Counted from the stretch's first letter, positions 1-7,887 are shown. The stretch: DNA of 11,283 nucleotides from Zygnema cylindricum (GCA_037447655.1 JBBHKE010000543.1:1-11283); one strand, 5' to 3'. The notes: a model not told the origin generated them from the sequence alone. Program-made: numbers and translations.

Positions 1-149
1 TCCGAAAATTTAAATTTTGCAGAGAACAGTGTGGACTAAAAGAAAAGAGTGACTAGAAAATAAGGGGAGTGTTGAAATCTGAGGTTTTGTTGAATTTTCT
101 AGGTCATAATATAAAAATTAAAAGAGACTTAAGTGATAGCTAGGCTCCG

Positions 150-167
150 CTCTCTCTCTCTCTCTCT
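150..167. repeat. (CT)9 microsatellite
   Basis: Nine perfect CT dinucleotides. The position corresponds to the CT-rich end of repeat copy B (CTCTCTCTTT near 2157), so this may be the expanded tail of the dispersed repeat. Confidence 0.9.
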
Positions 168-317
168 AGTTCTCATACTTGTTGCAGTCCTTGAAGACAT
201 GTCAAAGAGAGATAAAGTCATGGCTCCCTAAGCAACCAGAAGATTGAAGGTAGACCAGCCTTAAGCAAAAAGTTTGACGAACCAAGGATTTGATCATGGT
301 CCCTATAGTCTGTCACA

Positions 318-337
318 ATAGCCGATAGCCGATAGCT
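318..337. repeat. Short AGCCGAT tandem repeat
   Basis: The heptamer AGCCGAT occurs twice and is followed by a partial AGC. It lies inside repeat copy A and is missing from copy B, so it is a local duplication. Confidence 0.6.
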
Positions 338-396
338 TTGTCCTATAGTCTTGAACATGCTAAGATATATATGGTGTGACAATTATATAAACTGTT

Positions 397-1067
397 ACAG
401 CTAAATTAAAGAGGATTAACGAAATTTTAGACCTGTAACATAGAAACCGTTGAAGTATATATACAGACTCACGGACGACTAATTTGAACGGTTTATGTTA
501 AATGTCGGTTAACATCAAACGGCTCCTATTCAAGCCGCCATTGCGGAAAAGTCATTTTGGCCCCATTCGGACGTTATGTCACCCAATGCCACTAGCACCA
601 CATCATTCAAGTACACGATTTGTGGGAAACGCGGAGGGAAGTCCAAAATTGACGAGCGTCCTCTCCATTGCTATGTCGTACAATGGTCGTACAAGAAGTA
701 CATCTAGAGCAGTACCATCCTGTACTATACACTCACTTGATTGGATCCATACATCTGTAAAACAGGGTTTAGAGAGGGGTTTAGGACTAAGTGTTTTTGG
801 TAGATTGTCGCCTCTCTCCCAGAGTGCTTGTATAAAAATTGGCATCTTTGCCACTTGATAATTAATCGCCTGTTTGTGAGTTTTCAGAGATTTCTTCTCC
901 AATGGGCTCAGGGGAGTTTAGACTACACAAGGGTGTAGTACTTCATATAATTGGTCTGGGTGGCATTGGTTCATACCAAAAGAAAACCACTGAAAATTCA
1001 CTAGGGGCTTCATAAACGAAGGATAATTATGTGATCCAATGGGGGACACAGAATTACAGCTACAAGC
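397..1067. other. Anonymous stretch with one weak open frame
   Basis: No recognisable gene. On the - strand a frame is open from 902 to a stop at 603 (99 codons). Its first ATG is only at residue 20, leaving about 80 residues with an ordinary-looking composition and no domain I know. A + strand frame (502-858) overlaps it, so at most one can be real. Five GTAC words are packed into 678-725. I see no clear splice sites, ribosome-site-like start or polyadenylation context. The stretch may be the decayed upstream part of the retroelement or host DNA. Confidence 0.3.
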
Positions 1068-2128
1068 GTTTTGGGTTTAATATCGATGGCCTGTGTTGCT
1101 CCTGATGCCTATTTGGGAAGTTGGTGCCTTGTTCCGTCTACTATTGTCTCGCGGTTTTTGGCTAGGGACACTTCTATTCTATCTACCGTTATTCCCCGAG
1201 TTTGGACCGTTTGCTCGCCTTCCAGCGGTCCATTCTAGATGCATCTCGTTCTTTTCCTCCGAGTGATATTGCGGACATGCCGGTTCTTTCCACTATTGTT
1301 ACGACGTCAGTTCCCAGTGTTTAGGAATCCATTTTTGATTAGGTGTTTGTCGCTATGAAGACCAAGCTTCTAGAGGCGCTTCCTTTGGATTCTTCGCGTG
1401 CACGCTCTCTATTGTGGCGGACCTGGTTCTGGAGCTTAGCTATTGGCTATCCCTATCTTATCTTCATTTCGATTCACCCCCGGTTAGTTCACAACGGCCT
1501 TCAAGTTTTGGCTTGGCCTTCCTCATCCTGATTCAGTTCACAACGGCTTTTAGGTTTTGGCTTGGCCTCCCTCTCCCATCTTAACTTGGCTCTCTTGTTG
1601 CTCCTAAGACCAAATTCTGGAGCATGATGGCGTCCATTTGCTTCGTTGCTCCCGCAAGGGTGAGTTGATTCATGCGCACGACATGATTCAAGACACCATT
1701 GCTACAATTGCTTTAGAGGGGGGATATAATGCACGTTTGGAGGTTTCCCACATTATTCTCTCGCTTCGGATTGACATTGTATTACTCGATGGTGCGCGTC
1801 GTACATTTGGCTACGTTGTTTGGCGAACCCTACCTCGAATACAGTTGTCGGCCAAGCATCTCGACATGTAGGTGTGGGCGCTAGTGACGCGGTTTGGAGG
1901 AAAGAACGTGATTATACCCATCGCGATGATATGGATGGCTTCATTCTGATGGCGGTCGAGATATTTGGTTGTTTAGGTGTGGCTTTGGACGAGTTCCTCC
2001 GTGTTTTTTGTTGGCCCTCATTCGAGCGGCGAGGACTTGGGAGCCTTTCTGTTTCAATAGTTACTTATTTTTATCGTCAACGTGTATCTGTGGCCCTACA
2101 ACTAGTGCATGCTTCTATCCTCTTCTAA
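1068..2128 (+). pseudogene. Broken reverse-transcriptase element, C-terminal region
   Basis: This looks like the last third of a retroelement reverse-transcriptase polyprotein. What I see, in order: an APDAYLGSW-like segment at about 1104-1130; a G-P-G-S-G-A-stop-L-L-A-I-P segment at 1419-1454, where the usual GAWLxAxP tryptophan codon is TAG; a D-G-V-H-L-L-R-C zinc-knuckle half at 1626-1652; an H-A-H-D-M-I segment; an R-I-D-I acid patch near 1768; K-E-R-D-Y-T-H-R at about 1906; FGCLGVALDEFLR near 1963; and a closing Y-R-Q-R-V-S-V-A-L-Q before the stop at 2126. A knuckle followed by an R-x-D patch recalls endonuclease tails of some non-LTR elements, but DIRS-like elements have similar tails, so I leave the family open. 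The readable frame switches at least three times (0, 2, 0, 2) with in-frame stops, so it is dead. The palm with the catalytic YxDD is not in the window. Confidence 0.8.
1486..1583 (+). repeat. 49-bp tandem duplication inside the pseudogene
   Basis: Two units, 1486-1534 and 1535-1583, both starting AGTTCACAACGGC and sharing TTTTGGCTTGGCC. Because 49 is not a multiple of three, the duplication itself shifts the reading frame and accounts for one of the breaks in the reverse-transcriptase remnant. Confidence 0.85.
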
Positions 2129-2144
2129 TCGTTGAAAAATATAA

Positions 2145-2440
2145 TTTGTATCTTTTCTCTCTCTTTAAGAAGCTGCAAAGTCTTTGAGGGATAGGAAAAG
2201 AAGGCCATGGCTGCCTGTTAGGAAGAGAGGCTCAAACAGACAAATAATATGTCTTTGACCAAAATGTGGTATTGGGATAGGCTCAAACAGACAAATTATA
2301 CGACTTTGACTAAAATGTGGTATTGGTTAGGATTTGATCCTGGCCCTACATTTTGCCAGAGTAGCTTGCTCCGTCTGTAACCACTTGAAGTAGATGAGCC
2401 GACACACACATGGGGTGTGACGTTCATTTATATACTTACG
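2145..2440 (-). repeat. Dispersed repeat copy B with tRNA-like head
   Basis: Second and better-preserved copy of the block at 147-396. Read on the - strand it has CAAGTGGTTACAGACGG at 2387-2371, resembling the 3' half of a tRNA A-box (AGTGGTTA), then 40 bases, then GGATCAAATCC at 2340-2330, which matches a tRNA B-box at nearly every position. The body runs toward lower coordinates and ends in a GA-rich stretch near 2170-2155. It begins within about 20 bases of the stop of the reverse-transcriptase remnant. This fits a tRNA-derived SINE on the - strand, or a degenerate terminal repeat of the neighbouring element. No convincing target-site duplication was found. Confidence 0.45.
2228..2329. repeat. 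51-bp tandem duplication in repeat copy B
   Basis: Units 2228-2278 and 2279-2329 both begin AGGCTCAAACAGACAAAT and share AAAATGTGGTATTGG. Copy A has no such doubling, so the event followed the separation of the two copies. Confidence 0.9.
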
Positions 2441-2517
2441 TATAGAAAGCATTCATTTAACGGAGTTAGGAAAAACTGGGGCACATGGAAATGGAGAAAT
2501 TCAATGCATGAGGAATG

Positions 2518-2630
2518 TTCGGCGCGCCTCATAAATCAACAGACGCCGAATAAAGAAGTTTATGATCGGACGGTCCGCGTAAGCGCCGAGAGCCCGAAAT
2601 GGTTCTTTTGGAGGCTTACGCCATAAGAGC
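2518..2630. other. GC-rich island with inverted repeats
   Basis: Noticeably GC-rich against an AT-rich background. It holds the 8-base palindrome GGCGCGCC at 2521-2528, an odd palindrome GGACGGTCC near 2569-2577, and an 8-base inverted pair GCGTAAGC (2577-2584) / GCTTACGC (2614-2621) with a 29-base loop. It could be a small transposon relic or a regulatory segment; no coding frame persuades me. Confidence 0.45.
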
Positions 2631-3454
2631 CACAAAATGACATGTGGAAGCACCTCAGTGGACACCAGAGAAGGAGACAATTCCATGGCGTCAATTATGG
2701 GAGGTACAGGGATTTTATTGGTGTTGTACAAAATCGTACATTTCATATGGCGGCTAGTGTACTTTTATGCATTGTACAAAATGTACCTTACTGTCTTTTG
2801 ATTGGTAGTTTACTCAGTAGATTGGGGTTGTGAGTAGGGCTTTAGAACTTAGGAAGTTTTTGGGGGTTCTCTCCCAAAGAGAGTCTGTATATATTTGACT
2901 TTCAATAGCCATAACTAAGTGCTTAGTTGAGCAATTTCATAGATTCTTTTTGCGTTTGGCTCACGGAGCCTTGTCTTCATTGGGGTGAAGCTATGGATTT
3001 GAATTGCCTTCCTCGGTGGCATATATTAAATGGGAAAGTCAAGGAGGGAAACATTATCCAAAAGGGAGTTTAGTGTTGTTTATTCCGTGGGCTCATGGAG
3101 TCTACATTGCAACTATGGATTGTCGACGTGTCCCGGAACTCCCTCCTCGTGCTCCTCTGGGTTTCAGGGACTTTTGTGGTTGCTTTTCATAGATTTTTAG
3201 TTATGTTGGGGTTTAGTTGATAGATGTTGGATATTTCCTTTGATGTTTCGTTTGTTGTTTTTTGCTTCTTTGGGTGTTTTCGGTTACCTACCATATTTTT
3301 GTATTTTCGTTGCTTTTGCCTTGCTTGTCTTTTTTGTTTTTTCCCCCCACATGTAGGTTTTCAGTTTTAGCAATGCTATTTTTTTTGTTCCCATGGACTC
3401 AGATGGTTTACCATCGCGCTTTTGAATTAAGTCAGCCCGTATTACTCTTTAGAC
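2631..3454. other. Anonymous stretch, one short open frame, no gene recognised
   Basis: A + strand frame is open from about 2989 to a TAG at 3190-3192 and has an ordinary composition, including the segments WESQGGKHYPKGS and PELPPRAPLGFRDF. I know no family for it. It may be an exon or a transposon scrap. Around it, GCTCACGGAG (2960) and GCTCATGGAG (3090) start two loosely similar stretches that each reach CTATGGATT, suggesting an old local duplication. Six GTAC words lie in 2704-2786. From 3193 to 3454 the sequence is T-rich with nothing readable. Confidence 0.3.
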
Positions 3455-3610
3455 CCACTATTAAGACCTAGTATTAAGACCCACTATTAAAACCTAGTAT
3501 TTAGACCCAATACTAAGACCCACTATTAAGACCCAATATTAAGACCCACTATTAAGACCCATTATTAAGACCCGCTATTAAAATCCAGTATTAAGACCCA
3601 ATACTAAGAC
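3455..3610. repeat. 13-bp minisatellite, 12 units
   Basis: Twelve consecutive 13-base units of the type CCACTATTAAGAC run with no insertion or deletion, ending exactly at 3610. Variation is confined mostly to bases 2-7 (CCACTA, CTAGTA, CCAATA, CCATTA, CCGCTA, CCAGTA), while the ATTAAGAC half is conserved. The first eight units tend to alternate, suggesting growth by 26-base dimers. Confidence 0.95.
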
Positions 3611-4260
3611 TATTGATTTTTATATACCCTTCGACATAGAACATTATCGTTTTTTATTGTTTTCATTTTTTCAATTTCCTTTTCACATTTCTTTTTTGGT
3701 TCAAAAGTGTACTCGGATGGTTTGCCTTTGTCGTGCCTTCTTAGTAAAGTCTTACATTTCATATGAATGCATCTAGTGTGTAAGGAAACACAGAAAACAA
3801 ATAACAAAAAACAAGAAACAGAAAACGAAAAACAGTAAACAAAAAACAAAAAAGAAAAATCAAAACGAGATGTTCTCCCGTGTTCACACAAGTGAATATA
3901 GAGACCATACCGCTATACTTAACACTAGTCCAACTTAGCAAAAATAAACTAGAAACAGTACACTGCTAATTTGTCGAATAAGTACGCTAACCCTTCATTG
4001 ACAATCTTCATAATACATTAAAAAACTGGAATTTCCGGGAAACTTACCTAAGTACACCCACTTAGTGTTATTTATTAGAGTGGATAACATGAATTACTTT
4101 TTCTGGCCAAATAGTACGAAATATTGTTGGGTCAAAAAGCCCTAAATAGCCAAAAAAAAACACGAAAAACCTAAAAAACAGCTAACAAACCCTAAAAACA
4201 CTATTTAAGTGCATGGACTACAATCTCACATAATGGTCCCCTTCCACAAATTAATTTTAT
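3611..4260. other. AT-rich stretch with A-rich low complexity, no gene
   Basis: From about 3781 to 3870 the + strand is a run of AAACAGAA/AAACAAA words (purine and C, almost no T). The - strand frames crossing it are therefore Phe/Leu/Val-rich and not credible proteins. From 4139 to 4198 there are telomere-like words (CCCTAAAT, AACCTAAAAAA, AAACCCTAAAAA). Nothing else is readable. Confidence 0.6.
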
Positions 4261-4263
4261 TTC

Positions 4264-4322
4264 TATATATATATATTTGTATTTGTATTTGTATATGTAT
4301 ATATATATATGTATATATATAT
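4264..4322. repeat. AT-rich microsatellite
   Basis: Mixed (TA)n with an internal (TTTGTA)3 and TATATG variants. It is simple-sequence DNA and a likely easily melted spot. Confidence 0.9.
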
Positions 4323-4429
4323 TTCTAATTTCTAACTGACGCAAATATATCTTTAAACGCTAATAAGATTGCAGTGCAATAGTGTCACCAACACTAGATT
4401 ACGATTTCTGGTGAAAATAGTTAATGCCT

Positions 4430-4733
4430 GGGGTTTAATTACTTTTAGGATTTTTAGAGTTTTTTTTTGTTTACAGGGTTTCTAAGGTTTCATGGCAATG
4501 AGCAGTGACCTGATGTCCTATGCGCCATTTTTTCGTATCTGTATCATATGGTATTATTTAAGTGCAACGAGCATGTCGTACGAGGTACCACAAATTTAGG
4601 CACTATTTGTTTTGACGTGATTGGACTATGTACAGCAATATTTTTTGAGCCTTAAACCCTTAAAACCTTTGACGTTTAAACCTTGATTTGAAACCTTAAA
4701 CCCTTAAACCTTTAAAACTTTAAAACCTAAATG
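4430..4733. repeat. Degenerate telomere-like word region
   Basis: 4650-4733 is a run of decayed AAACC(C/T)TTAAA units, and 4430-4490 carries the opposite strand's words (GGGTTTAA, TTTTAGGA, AGGGTTTCTAAGG). These resemble the plant telomere word TTTAGGG but no two successive units are perfect, so this is not a working telomere. It may be an old interstitial telomeric patch or generic AT-rich drift. Confidence 0.4.
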
Positions 4734-4952
4734 GAAGTAAATATTGGGACAAACCACAGTTGACTATTTCATAGACCACCACCGATCGAAAACCCGATAA
4801 AAAAAAAAAAAAAGACAAGTGACAAAAGAAAAACAATGCAAGTTGAGAACATCATATATGTCACCCAAAAAAAAAAAATACTATAAAACGGAACATTTTG
4901 CTGTAGTTCCGAGCTATACATGTCGTTGCCTGCCTTCGATTCGTTTTATTTC

Positions 4953-5403
4953 GTTTCTTTTCCCTCTCCCTCTCCCTGTTCCTCTCCCTCTCCCTCTCCC
5001 TCTCCCTCCCCCTCCCCCTCTCCCTCTCCTTCCTCCTCTCTCCTTCTCCCTCTCCCTCTTCCTCTCCTTCCTCCTCTCTCCTCCCTCTCCTTCCTCCTCT
5101 CCCTCTTCCTCTTCCTCTCCCTCTCCCTCTTCGTCTTCCTCTTCCTCTCCCTCTTCGTCTTCCTCTTCCTCTCCTTCCTCTCCTTCTCCCTCTTCCTCCT
5201 CTCCTTCCTCCTCTCCTTCCTCCTCTCCTTCTCTCTCCCTCTTCCTCTCCTTCCTCCTCTCCTTCTCCCTCTCCTTTCTCCTCTCCTTCCTCCTCTCCTT
5301 CCTCTCCTTCTCCCTCTCCCTCTTCCTCTCCTTCCTCCTCTCCTTCTCCCTCTCCCTCTTCCTCTTCTTCCTCCTCTCCTTCTCCCTCTCCCTCTCCCTC
5401 TCC
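4953..5403. repeat. 450-bp homopyrimidine (CT-rich) tract
   Basis: Almost every + strand base is C or T for about 450 bases. Blocks of (CCCTCT)n at 4958-5035 give way to longer units built from CTCCTTCCTC and CTTCCT. Read as protein it gives only Ser/Pro/Leu or, on the other strand, Arg/Glu/Gly strings; frames here are artefacts of the missing stop codons. The - strand has many GGG runs spaced by 1-3 bases, so G-quadruplex or triplex structure is plausible. Confidence 0.95.
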
Positions 5404-5570
5404 AAAAAAAATCGTTCCTCTCCCTGCCTCTGTCGACTTTATTGCCTTATACTGACCCTAAAAAATTCTATCCCTCTTCCCCCAATACTTTGTTAAAGAC
5501 ACACCAAAAAGCTCATCCTATCTACCTCCACAAACTGCCTTCCTACAAAAACATGCTGCCTTGAATGTTT
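5404..5570. other. Short unique spacer, no gene
   Basis: A short A run closes the CT tract, followed by C/T-rich unique sequence without a credible frame or signal. Confidence 0.5.
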
Positions 5571-5571
5571 G

Positions 5572-5620
5572 CTTTTGTTTTTTTTTGTTTTTTTTTTGTT
5601 TTTTTTTTGTTTTCTTTTGT
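5572..5620. repeat. Phased T-tract block
   Basis: Runs of nine to ten T are separated by single G at 5577, 5587, 5598 and 5609. The spacing is 10, 11 and 11 bases, near one helical turn. Confidence 0.85.
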
Positions 5621-5720
5621 CTTTGTTGCCCACTGAACAGAGTTTAGCGTGAAAAACAACACTAATCGTTCTTTTTTCTTAACTCTAATTTCAAAAACAT
5701 ATATGGTCCTGGGCTGGGTG

Positions 5721-5722
<2 letters not shown>

Positions 5723-5792
<70 letters not shown>
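5723..5792. repeat. (GA)35 microsatellite
   Basis: Seventy bases of perfect GA dinucleotide with the purines on the + strand, opposite in sense to the CT tract at 4953-5403. Its perfection implies recent expansion. Confidence 0.97.
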
Positions 5793-5794
<2 letters not shown>

Positions 5795-5810
5795 AATCCT
5801 TTCTTCCTTC

Positions 5811-5872
5811 ACCCACCCCCCTCCCTCCCTTCCCTCTCTTCCCTCCCTCCATCCCCTCCTTTCCTCCCTACC
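5811..5872 (-). other. C-rich tract; G-quadruplex-forming on the - strand
   Basis: The + strand has at least six runs of three or more C separated by 1-5 bases. The - strand therefore reads GGGAAGGGAGGGAGGGGG, a canonical quadruplex pattern with loops of 2, 1 and 1. It follows the (GA)35 tract after an 18-base gap. Confidence 0.7.
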
Positions 5873-5879
5873 CTTATCC

Positions 5880-6130
5880 GTTGTATTTTAACCAACGGAA
5901 CTACGATACACCGGACGAGTGTGACGGCGAGTGACCGTAAAAGTACCCAAAAATGAAAGCAAAAATGGCGACCAATAGGAGATGGAGAATAGACCATCCT
6001 TTTTGTACCGTCGGAGTCTTCTTGTCGCGACAGTTTGACCTCCACCGATACTTTTCGTCTTATTTGAAAGGCCGGGATCGTATTCTTCACGGAAGCTTCC
6101 AGACTGTCGGTGCCCAAAAGACGAAAAACA
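5880..6130. other. Unique, more GC-balanced stretch, no gene recognised
   Basis: Less AT-rich than its surroundings, with several CpG. It includes the 10-base palindrome TGTCGCGACA at 6023-6032. Overlapping short frames exist on both strands and none looks like a known protein. It could be a promoter-like or exon fragment; no signal decides. Confidence 0.3.
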
Positions 6131-6169
6131 GACGCATAAGAGACAAAAACAAAAACAGAACAGACAAAA

Positions 6170-6258
6170 TAAAGGCATAAACAACAGAAAATGACGGCAT
6201 ATCAAACAAAAATGAAGGCATAAAAGACAAAAAATGACGGCATAAAAGTCAAAAAACT
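6170..6258. repeat. 22-bp tandem repeat, about four units
   Basis: Four units with GGCAT at 6174, 6196, 6217 and 6239 (steps 22, 21, 22), consensus ATGACGGCATAAAAGACAAA. A more diverged unit (GACGCATAAGAGAC) precedes them at 6131. Confidence 0.85.
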
Positions 6259-6899
6259 TAGGAAATGATAAACCCTAAAAAACGTGAAAAAAAAGCAAAA
6301 AAAATAATATAAAAAAAGACTGATACAGGACCAGATCGACTCCGAAATTGCGATGACCTAAACTAGCATTATTATAAATCTGTCGATATTTACCGGCTTG
6401 ATATATGGATAAAAATATACACGGCTCGATATATACAAGTGGAGATTCTCAACTTTCAATGAAAGAAACCTTTCCTTTAAAAAAAAAAAAAAAATAAGAC
6501 ATATAATTACAATATATCACCAGTATTTCACCGAAAACGGCAGCCGAGGTCAACATTTCATCCCATTAATGACACTTTGATAGTAAAATATAAGTGATTT
6601 GCAATAAAAAATACAGCTATCAGTTTTTACAATGTTTTTTTAGTTATGAAAATATACTGGGGATTTAAAGGTTTTACAGTTATGTACATACCATAGCTAT
6701 CGGGTTTTTTAAGATTTTATTTTGTAATTAAACTATTTTATTATTGGGTTTTCATTGCTTTATTATTAGGTTTTATAAGGCTAACGAGCGAACCTCAACG
6801 AAACATTTGTTTCCCAGGATTTTTAATTTTTAAGCTCACACATAAACTTGTTAACCCTTTGAAAACCCCAAAAACCAAAATAAGTGAACCATGACCTAC
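6259..6899. other. AT-rich stretch without a gene
   Basis: It holds AAACCCTAAAAAA at 6270, a pair of GGCT(T/C)GATATAT words at about 6396 and 6424, a long A run at about 6479-6494, and an imperfect 22-base duplication TTTATTATTxGGTTTT at about 6737-6778. No credible frame or splice-bounded exon was seen. Confidence 0.5.
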
Positions 6900-6938
6900 C
6901 TCCAATTTTGAAGTACGAGGTTCCCCTTCCTTGGATTG
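6900..6938 (-). CDS. Candidate 13-codon exon, protein unknown
   Basis: On the - strand a T-rich stretch ends in TTTTTTGTGCAG, a strong acceptor. It is followed by 39 bases (13 codons without a stop, QSKEGEPRTSKLE in that phase) and then by GAG|GTAGGT, a near-consensus donor. The pairing of good acceptor and good donor 39 bases apart is the only evidence. An alternative reading is a single 73-codon frame from an ATG at 7016, with a hydrophobic start resembling a membrane anchor, in which these residues are simply internal. If it is an exon it would lie downstream of the exon modules at 7835-8342 on the same strand. No domain is recognised. Confidence 0.3.
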
Positions 6939-7834
6939 CTGCACAAAAAATAACACGCAACCAATAAGAAACAGGTATAAAAATAAGAACTGGAAATAGA
7001 AAAAACTAATTTTCATTTCTTTACAAGCATGTTTTAAAAAACAGCACCAGAAAATACAAATTTTGCCGATGTGGAAGAAGTTTTACATGATTGAATAAAG
7101 TGGAGGAGGGCCTATCGAAGTTATCTACATGAATTAGTGTCATTTTTTATATGCAATTTGTATAAAATGCATAACCGTAAAAAACACTCAAACTGCCACA
7201 TGGAAAAGGACAGCATAGAAACGACAGCCTGAACCGTTATTAGCGTTGCTAAGACAAATTCGGTGCCGGTCTTCTATAGAGCATAAAATGGTGTTAATTT
7301 AACCGATTTCTTTTTCTTCACGCTAACCTGGTAAATGATTGAAAGCAGTCCACGTCATTCAGACCTAAACCAGGATTAAAAACACTAAAATGTACCACCA
7401 ATATATATTTCTTAAAGCTCATAATGATTCAAATGTACCATAGCCAAAAAAATTGAACCTAAAACATATTAAGACGACGATGAAATCTTTATGGGAAGGT
7501 AAAACAGTCAGAATCGAATATCTGCATTGATGAATAATAAACCATTACCACCAACCCAAACAGAGGTGTAACACGAAACTTGCCTGTAAACGTCCTCTAA
7601 AACATTATTTCTACACTCTCGACCATCAATCATTAAATGTAATGACATGCACATACATGATACCGATTTCAATTAATCATCCATTAAAACTATAGCAACA
7701 TCACCAGTATATAATTTCAGTTTCAATAACCATTCTGCAAAGGTAGAATACTGGCAAAGTATATTTAAACATGGCATGGCAAATATGATAACAGCATAGT
7801 AATATAGATATTCCAGTCTTTGAAATCAACATAC
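6939..7834. other. Probable intron or intergenic AT-rich DNA
   Basis: No long frame. On the - strand there are further possible acceptors, notably TTCTACCTTTGCAG ending at 7736, which would follow the exon module at 7835. Read in that module's phase, the next codons reach a stop within four codons, so it could be the last coding exon or a noncoding one. Others, such as GTTTACAG near 7585 and CATGTGGCAG near 7193, are weaker. No clear polyadenylation site. Confidence 0.35.
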
Positions 7835-7887
7835 CACATATACATGCCGATCCCAACGACCAAGCGACACAATCATTCCCTCCTCCA
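7835..7887 (-). CDS. Exon module 3 of unknown gene (copy of 8199-8342 end)
   Basis: On the - strand GTTTTAG precedes 53 bases that end at a GTATGT donor (G at 7834). Completing a codon begun by module 2, the frame reads EEGMIVSLGRWDRHVYV. This lines up with EEGMVSPAQSDRHVDV at the end of the 48-codon exon: same start, same GM, same DRHV-x-V end, same donor. TTGTAG six bases upstream is an alternative acceptor. The match in residues, phase and splice site argues for a duplicated exon. The function is unknown to me, and it could instead be a noncoding repeat that happens to keep the frame. Confidence 0.4.

Larger units (their letters stand above)
147..396 (-). repeat. Dispersed repeat copy A, SINE-like or terminal-repeat-like
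   Basis: This block aligns by eye, with many gaps, to 2145-2440 in the same orientation. Shared words read on the + strand are a CT tail, an ATGGCTxCCT word, GGATTTGATC(A/C) at about 286-296, a CTTGAA word and GGTGTGAC at 373-380. Read on the - strand, the 286-296 segment is GATCAAATCC, close to a tRNA B-box (GGTTCRANNCC), and a TTCAAG word lies upstream where an A-box would be. That would fit a tRNA-headed SINE ending in (GA)n. It could also be one of two direct terminal repeats around the reverse-transcriptase remnant. Copy A is the more diverged of the two, and its edges are approximate. Confidence 0.4.

Noticed and set aside
2330-2387. Functional tRNA gene on the - strand
   Set aside because: Only promoter-box resemblance. 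I could not build an acceptor stem or cloverleaf, and the box spacing is too long for a simple tRNA.
2501-2746. 81-codon - strand frame over the GC-rich island
   Set aside because: No domain or codon pattern that stands out, and a + strand frame overlaps it. GC-rich patches lengthen frames by chance.
3455-3610. CRISPR-like or iteron origin
   Set aside because: Pure head-to-tail 13-base units with no spacers and no replication gene nearby; a minisatellite explains it.
3610-3941. Two overlapping Phe/Leu-rich - strand frames resembling membrane proteins
   Set aside because: They translate an A-rich low-complexity run. The hydrophobic look comes from TTT and CTT codons.
4650-4733. True telomere or subtelomere boundary
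   Set aside because: No consecutive perfect TTTAGGG units; the words are too decayed and the sequence continues on both sides.
4819-5564. Open frames of 163-225 codons across the CT tract on both strands
   Set aside because: They exist only because pyrimidine or purine repeats contain no stop codons in most frames. The products are Ser/Pro/Leu or Arg/Glu/Gly strings.
5543-5891. Frames through the (GA)35 tract on both strands
   Set aside because: Arg-Glu and Leu-Ser dipeptide strings from a dinucleotide repeat; not proteins.
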